Shown here piece by piece: positions 1 to 5,151 of a DNA stretch of 5,151 nucleotides. The stretch's first letter is position 1. The number at the start of each line of letters is the position of its first letter. Location: the NCBI GenBank assembly GCA_020442545.1, contig JAGRJX010000041.1, positions 1-5,151 on the forward strand. Direction: 5' to 3'. The notes under the pieces were generated by a model. It was not told the origin of the DNA. It ran no database searches and saw only the letters and a list, made by a program, of their open reading frames with translations. The translations under genes and the position numbers were made by a program. The stretch is from Lysobacterales bacterium (lineage in GTDB: Bacteria > Pseudomonadota > Gammaproteobacteria > Xanthomonadales > Xanthomonadaceae).

Positions 1-2427
1 CAGGTAGGTCTTCCAGCTACCGCCCAGATAGACGTCTGAAGCAACGGGCGTGCCGTCGACAAAGAAGCGATGCTTGTAGTTTGGATCGCTCAGACGCGGC
101 AGCTGACCGCTCAACACATGTTCGGTGGGCATGTAGGCGAACTTCTCGACCAGCGTGTCGGCATCGAACGCATGCACCATGCCGTCGTTTGCGCCCACGT
201 AGACAACCTTCGAACGCGTGGTCTTGTTGTCAATGACATACTGACGATAGGTATCCCCGCCGGCAGAGTTCGGAAGAATGTCGTAACCAAAATCCAGACC
301 TCCGACAAACGTGGGACTGGAGTCGACGATGTCCCCGAGCACGTAGGTCCGGGTCCTTAGCGCCCCACCCTTGTCCTGCTCGTTGCTCTGGTCGCCACGA
401 ATCCAGTTGACGCGCTGTTCGCCCAGGCCATCCATTACTGCATTCGGTCCGACATTGAACTGATTCTGGACTGCGGCACTCAAACTGCCCCACTTGAACT
501 CGCCATCCCTGGTAAAGATCTTTCGCGAACCGTGCGTCGGCATGGCCGTTGCCGCATCTGCCTGCACCGCACCAATGGTGCCGTCGGTGCCGATGTCGAT
601 CTTGAGAAGCCGACCCGACCAGTCCTTGCTGTCGAACTGTGCCTGGTACAGCACCGTGCTGGTATCCAGACGCGTGGAGTTGGACGACACCACCGACGCT
701 GAACTGATCACACTCCCGAGGATGGCTTTGAGGGCTTCGCTCAACTTCTGGCTCAGTTCGGTCGAGTTCTTGGCGTTGAACATCTGCCCACGACCGTTGA
801 CCGCCGCGTGGTAGAGGTCATCCACCTGCTCACGGCCTCCGTCGTCGGAGGTTGGCCAGCTTGGCGGCGCTGTGTAGGCATCCTTCACTGTATGGTGCGT
901 CACGCCAAAAATCTGGCCCTGCGCACCCAACGTGATGCCGTAGGTGTTCATGTGGAGATCCTGGTTGCAGTCCATCCAGGCAGGTGGGCTGGAAGTCGAA
1001 CACTCGGCGCGCACCGGCACCTTGCCGGCCGGCAGATCGGTACGCAGGCGGTTCTCGTAATAATACATGGCGATATCGCCGGCCGTATTACTCATGCTGT
1101 CAGCATACGGCGCACCGTTGTCGCCATCGGCATCGCCGATTCCGCTGATCCACTGGTTGTTGTAGCCGTCAGTGAACTGCAGCGTGAAGTTCTGCTGGCA
1201 GGCGTACTTGATGATGTCCTTGTCCTTGCTGGCGTACTGCCCGCCAGCAAACTTGAGGCCAGCTCGATTTGGCGTGCTGTTGGAAGTCGCCGGGCGATCA
1301 TAGATGAAACTGAACAGGTCACCACGCTTGCTGTCGATGCTCCACATCGACACGTCCTTGCGCTTGTTGATTTCGAATCCACCCACCGACATGCCGGACT
1401 TGTCGGCAAAGGCCACGCCCAGACCGGCGCGCAGCGCCAGATGACGCTTGCGGTAGTACTGGAACCAGTTGGCGAAGTTCTGAAGCTCGTCTGCCTGCGT
1501 CCGACCGCTGGGGAAGCTGGTGGCGCTCGGAATCTCGTACTTCTTGAGGCAGGCACCGTCGATGCCGATGGCATCCACACCGGCAGCTTCAAGCAGCGTC
1601 TGGTTGGCTGGCGTCCACTTGGTCAGGAACTCGAGATAGCGATCATGATCCAGCGATGCGCAGGTCCCCCAGCTGTTCAGCCACACCGGCAGCAATGTCG
1701 CTGACTTCACGCGCACATAGTACGTGGCCGGTACATAGCGATAGGAGTAGGTCCTTTTGCCGAGATCGCCATCGCTGCCCGACGATCCATAGCTGGCAAC
1801 CGGATAGCCGTTATCCGCGCCGTACATGTAATTGGAACGGTAGAAGCCCCAGTTCCCGGAAGTAGTGTAGTTTTCGGTCGTCAGATCCATGGTGTTGCTG
1901 CCGGTCACCGCCGGATCTGAAATCGCACTCTTGGGATTGGCGGCCGGATAGAAACTGCCGTCAGCCTTGATCCACGGCTGGTAGGTAACCATTGGGTCGT
2001 AGAACTGACCGTTGTAATCCGAGCTGCGAGCGAACGCATACTCCGGGCGCGGCGGCAATGCTTTTCCGTTTCCGCTGGTGTAGCCGTACACCTTGTTGCC
2101 GGTCCCTGTGCCATTCGGGAACAGATAGGAATACGACGTGCCGCCCGACACCCGGATGCTGCCATCCCAATGGATGGGTGAGGCATAGCCCCTGTCGTTT
2201 TGCAGGTTATTGATCTGCAACTGTCCGCTGTCGGTGGGGAACAGCATTTCCCAGTCCATGGAGCCCGAGTCATCCAGCACCAGAATCAGATTGGGGTCAA
2301 CACTGTTGGCCACCGACAGCGGCACGCTGGCGAGGCCGGCGTGCACGTTGCTGGCAAAGCAAAGACCGGCAACGGAAAGGGCCACCGCGAGGCGGCTCAA
2401 CACGGAATGCGAGTTGAAAATGCTCAT
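1..2427 (-). CDS. pilY1: Type IV pilus tip adhesin PilY1 (3' end outside window)
   Basis: The frame is open for 809 codons from the ATG at 2427 to the first base, with no stop, so the C-terminus is missing. A Sec signal peptide covers residues 1-30, with likely cleavage after VHA. PNLILVLDDSGSM (45-57) is the first strand of a von Willebrand A-type domain; D52, S54 and S56 form the DxSxS metal site (MIDAS). FTDGYNN, with T419 and D420, is a later VWA motif. Between them lie SSDYNGQFYDPMVTYQPW (135-152) and NFANWFQYYRKR (317-328), segments I recognise from PilY1 proteins. An Asp-rich loop (D432-D443) precedes DIAMYYYENRL, also PilY1-typical. GDIVDSSP (698-705) and VVYVGANDGMVHAFDA (741-756) open the Neisseria PilC-type beta-propeller. 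Outside the signal peptide the cysteines are C256, C293, C410, C476 and C487. Known PilY1 proteins have about 1,000-1,200 residues, so roughly two thirds is present. The protein is exported, sits at the pilus tip on the minor pilins, and acts in adhesion, surface sensing and retraction control in other species. Confidence 0.95.
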   Translation of the reverse strand, partial: MSIFNSHSVLSRLAVALSVAGLCFASNVHAGLASVPLSVANSVDPNLILVLDDSGSMDWEMLFPTDSGQLQINNLQNDRGYASPIHWDGSIRVSGGTSYSYLFPNGTGTGNKVYGYTSGNGKALPPRPEYAFARSSDYNGQFYDPMVTYQPWIKADGSFYPAANPKSAISDPAVTGSNTMDLTTENYTTSGNWGFYRSNYMYGADNGYPVASYGSSGSDGDLGKRTYSYRYVPATYYVRVKSATLLPVWLNSWGTCASLDHDRYLEFLTKWTPANQTLLEAAGVDAIGIDGACLKKYEIPSATSFPSGRTQADELQNFANWFQYYRKRHLALRAGLGVAFADKSGMSVGGFEINKRKDVSMWSIDSKRGDLFSFIYDRPATSNSTPNRAGLKFAGGQYASKDKDIIKYACQQNFTLQFTDGYNNQWISGIGDADGDNGAPYADSMSNTAGDIAMYYYENRLRTDLPAGKVPVRAECSTSSPPAWMDCNQDLHMNTYGITLGAQGQIFGVTHHTVKDAYTAPPSWPTSDDGGREQVDDLYHAAVNGRGQMFNAKNSTELSQKLSEALKAILGSVISSASVVSSNSTRLDTSTVLYQAQFDSKDWSGRLLKIDIGTDGTIGAVQADAATAMPTHGSRKIFTRDGEFKWGSLSAAVQNQFNVGPNAVMDGLGEQRVNWIRGDQSNEQDKGGALRTRTYVLGDIVDSSPTFVGGLDFGYDILPNSAGGDTYRQYVIDNKTTRSKVVYVGANDGMVHAFDADTLVEKFAYMPTEHVLSGQLPRLSDPNYKHRFFVDGTPVASDVYLGGSWKTYL

Positions 2428-2433
2428 GATCTA

Positions 2434-2438
2434 CTCCT
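2434..2438 (-). promoter_or_regulatory. Ribosome binding site of pilY1
   Basis: AGGAG on the minus strand, 6 nt before the ATG at 2427, in the 27-nt gap after the pilX stop. It supports the chosen start, which gives a complete signal peptide. Confidence 0.78.
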
Positions 2439-2454
2439 GCTCAGCCGTGATCGC

Positions 2455-3090
2455 CTAGCGGTAGAAAGTGGACTGAAGGATGACGGAAAACGGCGGTGCC
2501 TTGCTGCCGTCCGGGCTGGGCCCGGAATAGCCGGCGGCGGTGACCCGATAGAGAAAATGGGTTTTCTCCGTGCCACCCGCTTCCAGCGAATCACCGTCCC
2601 GCTGATAGACCGGCACCGCCTCCACGAAGAACCGGGGCGCGATGGCGTTGCGCTTGGCGAATTCCGGAAACAGGTCAGTGTTAATCAGGTACTTGGAATC
2701 AGGTAACGCAGACGGGTCCGGCGACGTTGCCGCCGGTGCCAGCGGGCGATCTGTCCCGCCGAAATATTTGGGGTTTGCGGTGTACCAGGTCACCTGGGAA
2801 GTGCTTTCGAAGACAGACCCCGGTCGGTCGATGGGCACAAAAGATGTATCACCGATCTGCGACTCGACGCCGCGCAGCGTGGCCTCCGCCATCTGCAGCG
2901 AAAAATCCTCGCTGCGCGTGCTGCCGGCAATGCGCTCCTGCAGCGTTGCTCCACGCATTGCCACCAGCGTGATCATGGTGAGGATCAGCAGGATCATCAG
3001 CGCCACCAGCAAAACGGCACCGCGCTGCCTGCCCGCCGACCCGCTTGTGCGGGCTGCACGACCTGCGATCATGGGAACTTGAAACGTCAT
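2455..3090 (-). CDS. pilX: Type IV pilus assembly protein PilX
   Basis: A 211-residue PilX. A 24-residue Arg-rich leader ending RQRG is followed by AVLLVALMILLILTMITLVAM, then RGATLQERIAG and an MAEATLR segment (67-73). This hydrophobic helix with the L-x-E-R-x-A-G and A-E-A elements is the PilX N-terminal signature. The C-terminus, with YRVTAAGYSG and a final VILQSTFYR strand, also fits the family. The residue at mature position 5 is V29 instead of Glu, as in GspK, the tip pseudopilin of type II secretion. The mature protein has no cysteine. The start at 3090 is supported by AGGAG 7 nt upstream. The frame stays open to an ATG at 3231, but that extension would overlap the pilW end by over 120 nt and put an untypical 47 residues before the leader. 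PilX is thought to sit near the top of the minor pilin complex and recruit PilY1. It lies 13 nt after pilW and 27 nt before pilY1. Confidence 0.92.
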   Translation of the reverse strand: MTFQVPMIAGRAARTSGSAGRQRGAVLLVALMILLILTMITLVAMRGATLQERIAGSTRSEDFSLQMAEATLRGVESQIGDTSFVPIDRPGSVFESTSQVTWYTANPKYFGGTDRPLAPAATSPDPSALPDSKYLINTDLFPEFAKRNAIAPRFFVEAVPVYQRDGDSLEAGGTEKTHFLYRVTAAGYSGPSPDGSKAPPFSVILQSTFYR

Positions 3091-3097
3091 CGGGTCT

Positions 3098-3102
3098 CTC
3101 CT
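3098..3102 (-). promoter_or_regulatory. Ribosome binding site of pilX
   Basis: AGGAG on the minus strand, 7 nt before the ATG at 3090 and inside the short gap after the pilW stop. It fixes the pilX start and rules against the upstream in-frame ATG at 3231. Confidence 0.75.
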
Positions 3103-3103
3103 G

Positions 3104-4258
3104 TCAGCGCAACCGGTCACGCAGCGCAACCGTCGTGCTGAATATCTGTCGCTGGCGGCGATCATCAACCGGATCAATGGTTGTGCCACCAACAACGTAT
3201 GTCGTGGTGTCCTTGTCGGGCCTGACTTCATCCGGTGTACGCATCAGCATGCTGAGGCGCACCGCACGGACCTCTGACCAGTCGACCACGTTGTCGGCGG
3301 ACACGAAGGTGGTGACGTTGTCGTCCGGCCCTTCGGCGTAGGTCGCCTGCAGCGACTCCACGCCGGCGACCAATTCCTCGGGCGTCCCCGACCCGGCCGG
3401 ATAACCCTGCCCCAGCGATGCACGCACCAGCGACGGCGTGCCGTCCGAACCGGCCATCACCGAGTAGACGTAGGTGCGGAGCGAATAAACCTGAGTGCCG
3501 TACTCGGAAAGGTTCTGACCCTGGAAAGTCCCCTTACCGCCGGTCCGGTCCGTCAGGCCGCTGACCTTGGTCTTGCCTCCGGATTCAGTCACACCACTGA
3601 CCTTGAAGACCACCGCACGCGAACAGTCGGCGATGACCAGCACGTCATCCTTGTGAATGATGCCGGTGCCATCCACCTGGAAGACCGGGTTGGTCTTGTC
3701 GGCCGCATCAAACTGGACGCGACGCCCGTCGGTCAGGTTGACGATCTTGACCACGTCGCTTCCGGGAACGGTGCTTACGCCGGTATACCCTGTCAGGGCC
3801 GGCGTGAAACTGCCGCCGTTGGACGGATTGGTAGCAGAAAGGGTGTAGGTACTGCCGCTTGAGCCATCGAAACTGGTGCCATCGGCATTGGCACCGATGA
3901 TGCCGCCTTCACTCACGTTGTACGGGCTGCTGATGCCGCCGTCGGCGTCGCTCTTGGGGTCGGCAATGCCGCCATCAAAGATCACGTCGCCGGGCTGCGC
4001 TACACGACTGCCGCATCCCGAGAATGTCGCCATGCGCAGGTCCTTGGTGATGAAGCCCATCGCCAGATTGCCGGCCTCCATGACTTGAGAGGTCTGGTCC
4101 TGCGTCGTGAACGTGGCCTTGTTGGCCAGATAGACCTGGGATACTGCCGCCATCAGCAGCAGTCCGATGACCAGTGCCACCATCATTTCGACCAGAGTGA
4201 ATCCGTTCAGCTGATGGCGAAGGCCACGCCTTGCGATCGTAGGGAACCTGATCTTCAT
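3104..4258 (-). CDS. pilW: Type IV pilus minor pilin PilW
   Basis: A 384-residue prepilin of the PilW family. The 19-residue basic leader ends at G19 and is followed by FTLVEMMVALVIGLLLM, with E24 as Glu5. KDLRMATFSGCG (72-83) is the typical PilW segment that ends the N-terminal helix. Near the C-terminus are a PEELVAGVESLQATY stretch, a WSEVRAVRLSMLMRTP strand and the terminal TTVALRDRLR, all PilW-like. Only two cysteines are present, C82 and C212, a plausible disulfide (inferred). Residues about 95-165 form a Gly/Ser/Asp/Asn-rich stretch that makes the protein long for the family. The start at 4258 (ATG, MKIRF) is chosen over an in-frame GTG at 4267 that overlaps the pilV stop; GAGG lies 11 nt before the ATG but only 2 nt before the GTG. 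Either start leaves the mature protein unchanged. PilW works with PilX, PilV and FimU in priming pilus assembly and coupling PilY1 to the pilus. Confidence 0.93.
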   Translation of the reverse strand: MKIRFPTIARRGLRHQLNGFTLVEMMVALVIGLLLMAAVSQVYLANKATFTTQDQTSQVMEAGNLAMGFITKDLRMATFSGCGSRVAQPGDVIFDGGIADPKSDADGGISSPYNVSEGGIIGANADGTSFDGSSGSTYTLSATNPSNGGSFTPALTGYTGVSTVPGSDVVKIVNLTDGRRVQFDAADKTNPVFQVDGTGIIHKDDVLVIADCSRAVVFKVSGVTESGGKTKVSGLTDRTGGKGTFQGQNLSEYGTQVYSLRTYVYSVMAGSDGTPSLVRASLGQGYPAGSGTPEELVAGVESLQATYAEGPDDNVTTFVSADNVVDWSEVRAVRLSMLMRTPDEVRPDKDTTTYVVGGTTIDPVDDRRQRQIFSTTVALRDRLR

Positions 4259-4263
4259 GTCCG

Positions 4264-4638
4264 TCACAGCCTCGCCCGGTAGGTAAAGGTTTGATTGCCT
4301 TCCTGTTCACCCCAGATGACGGTGACGGTGGCGATGCCTGCGTCGACCTTGGCGCTGACCTTGCCGGACGGCAATGACGGCTCGGCCACGTCCGACTTGT
4401 CCAGGTCCCCCGCCCGGGCACCGGCCTTGTTCGCGCGCATGGTCTCGATTTCGTTCATCGCGACGAAAGTGGCCTGCGAGCGCGCGTGGGTGTTGTGGCT
4501 GTAGCGCAGCGAAGTCATCTGCAGGGCCGCCAGACCCAGCAGGCCGATTGACGTGACGAACAGCGCGACCAGCACCTCGATCATGCTGAATCCTGCCGAA
4601 CTGTTCCGAATGTTGCGCGAAAAACCAATGATTTTCAT
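4264..4638 (-). CDS. pilV: Type IV pilus minor pilin PilV
   Basis: A 124-residue prepilin. The leader of 16 residues ends in SSAG and is followed by FSMIEVLVAL, so PilD would cut after G16; E21 is the pilin Glu5. The hydrophobic segment runs to about residue 39. The continuation GLLGLAALQMTSLR (32-45), SQATFVAMNEIETMRAN (54-70) and a C-terminal VTVIWGE strand (105-111) match the PilV pattern, in which the MRAN stretch and the late V-x-V-x-W strand are characteristic. PilV joins PilW, PilX and FimU at the tip of the pilus and helps present PilY1 (known for the family). The start codon overlaps the upstream stop as ATGA. No good Shine-Dalgarno sequence lies at the right distance, which suggests translational coupling. 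The protein has no cysteine and is shorter than many PilV proteins of about 150-190 residues, but both ends look intact. Confidence 0.92.
   Translation of the reverse strand: MKIIGFSRNIRNSSAGFSMIEVLVALFVTSIGLLGLAALQMTSLRYSHNTHARSQATFVAMNEIETMRANKAGARAGDLDKSDVAEPSLPSGKVSAKVDAGIATVTVIWGEQEGNQTFTYRARL
4635..4638 (-). other. ATGA start/stop overlap of the fimT/fimU-like gene and pilV
   Basis: The four bases ATGA on the minus strand hold the pilV start codon and the stop codon of the gene before it. With no good Shine-Dalgarno sequence at the right distance before pilV, ribosomes finishing the first gene probably restart here (inference). Confidence 0.8.
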
Positions 4639-5138
4639 GAGCAGGACACCGCCTTGCTGTTGATTCGGCCGAGTCGGCTGATACCGAGCTCCCTGGCGTC
4701 AGTTCCGTGACAACCGGTCGGGACCACCTTGAACTTTCCAGCCGCCGCCAGGTTGGACACGCTGCCGTTGGGATTGAATACCAGGGTATTGAGAGGCGCG
4801 GTCAACGCAACATTGCCCGCGCCGACATCGAAGGCCTGCAGCAGCGTGCCGTCGGTCTGCACGGCGACCAGGGCGTTGCTACCCCAACTGGTGCTGGCCA
4901 GACACGCCGGCTTGGCGGCGCTGGCGTCGGCCGTGGCGCAGAGAGTCACCGGGTAGCCGCTGCGCAGGGCTTCCGCCCGCGCGTAGTTGGCGGCCTGGAT
5001 CAGTCCGTTGGTGGTGGCTGCGACTCGATTCTTTCGCAGAAACTCACTCATGCTCGGGCCGGCCATGGCCACAAGGATGGCAAGCACGACGAGCGTCACG
5101 GCGAGTTCGATCAGGCTGAATCCGCGTTGTCTGGACAT
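4635..5138 (-). CDS. fimT: GspH/FimT-family minor pilin (FimU/FimT-like prepilin)
   Basis: A 167-residue type IV prepilin, first gene of the cluster. The leader is only six residues (MSRQRG) and is followed by FSLIELAV, the prepilin peptidase site with cleavage after G6 and the conserved Glu5 at E11. A hydrophobic helix follows to about residue 27. The segment RVAATTNGLIQAANYARAEA (38-57) and the following VTLCA are typical of the GspH/FimT domain. Four cysteines (C67, C79, C143, C166) could form two disulfides; that pairing is inferred. The start at 5138 is preferred because GGAGG lies 5 nt upstream; an in-frame ATG at 5150 would place this ribosome site inside the gene. The stop overlaps the pilV start by 4 nt. 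As first gene before pilV-pilW-pilX-pilY1 it sits where Pseudomonas has fimU, so the role is probably in the pilus-tip priming complex. FimT, the DNA-uptake paralogue, is the alternative, but the C-terminal G157-R-I-N lacks the second Arg of its GRxR motif. The family is certain, the exact symbol is not. Confidence 0.9.
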   Translation of the reverse strand: MSRQRGFSLIELAVTLVVLAILVAMAGPSMSEFLRKNRVAATTNGLIQAANYARAEALRSGYPVTLCATADASAAKPACLASTSWGSNALVAVQTDGTLLQAFDVGAGNVALTAPLNTLVFNPNGSVSNLAAAGKFKVVPTGCHGTDARELGISRLGRINSKAVSCS

Positions 5139-5143
5139 GGTTT

Positions 5144-5148
5144 CCTCC
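5144..5148 (-). promoter_or_regulatory. Ribosome binding site of the fimT/fimU-like gene
   Basis: GGAGG on the minus strand, 5 nt before the ATG at 5138. It decides the start: it lies inside the first codons of the alternative ATG at 5150, so the shorter reading with a six-residue prepilin leader is preferred. Confidence 0.75.
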
Positions 5149-5151
5149 ATA

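Noticed and set aside
808..1704. A 298-codon open frame on the plus strand, antisense to pilY1.
   Set aside because: It lies wholly inside the pilY1 coding frame, which carries clear family motifs. The plus-strand translation shows no recognisable domain and is what GC-rich codon use leaves on the opposite strand.
1..2427. A possible frameshift or pseudogene in pilY1, because no closed reading frame covers this stretch on the minus strand.
   Set aside because: Reading the minus strand from 2427 gives 809 uninterrupted codons to the window edge. The frame is merely unclosed because the stop lies outside the window.
2428..2454. A possible terminator or promoter in the 27-nt gap between pilX and pilY1.
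   Set aside because: The gap holds a ribosome binding site and no T-tract hairpin or convincing -10/-35 pair; it is too short to separate transcription units.
3091..3231. An N-terminal extension of pilX to an ATG at 3231.
   Set aside because: It overlaps the end of pilW by over 120 nt and adds 47 residues before the prepilin leader. A good ribosome site precedes the ATG at 3090.
3975..4421. A 148-codon minus-strand frame spanning the pilV-pilW junction.
   Set aside because: It is out of frame with both genes, shows no known domain, and both genes it overlaps have strong family signatures.
5139..5150. Starting the first gene at the ATG at 5150.
   Set aside because: This ATG overlaps the start of the GGAGG that serves the ATG at 5138, and only one base upstream is visible. 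The shorter form gives a typical short prepilin leader.

Overview
The window is one compact, minus-strand gene cluster for the minor pilins and tip adhesin of a type IV pilus. In transcription order (right to left) it reads fimT/fimU-like GspH-family pilin, pilV, pilW, pilX, then the 5' two thirds of pilY1, which runs off the left edge. This order matches the fimU-pilV-pilW-pilX-pilY1 operon of Pseudomonas and related bacteria. The downstream pilE-type pilin gene that usually closes the operon would lie beyond position 1. DNA is GC-rich (about 60% by eye). The host is most likely a gammaproteobacterium, possibly of the Xanthomonadales/Lysobacteraceae type, but that placement is an inference from protein style and composition only.

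Layout: fimT/fimU-like 5138-4635, pilV 4638-4264 (4-nt ATGA overlap with the gene before), pilW 4258-3104 (5 nt after pilV), pilX 3090-2455 (13-nt gap), pilY1 2427 to beyond 1 (27-nt gap). There is no intergenic stretch longer than 27 nt, and I see no tRNA, rRNA, CRISPR, insertion sequence or terminator. The promoter must lie to the right of 5151, because the first start codon is only 13 bases from the edge. Good Shine-Dalgarno sequences precede the first gene, pilX and pilY1. pilV and pilW have poor or none and probably depend on translational coupling.

How the genes work together (established for the family): the four small proteins are prepilins with a class III leader, cut and N-methylated by PilD. 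FimU, PilV, PilW and PilX form a priming complex in the inner membrane that starts pilus assembly and carries PilY1 at the pilus tip. PilY1 has a Sec signal peptide, a von Willebrand A-type domain with an intact MIDAS motif, and the start of a C-terminal beta-propeller. In other species it acts in adhesion, surface sensing and the control of retraction.

I found no undescribed system. The points worth a second look are modest: an EF-hand-like Asp-rich loop and a very long insertion in the PilY1 VWA region, a PilX without the pilin Glu5, a Gly/Ser/Asp-rich insertion in PilW, a short cysteine-free PilV, and the FimT-versus-FimU question for the first gene.
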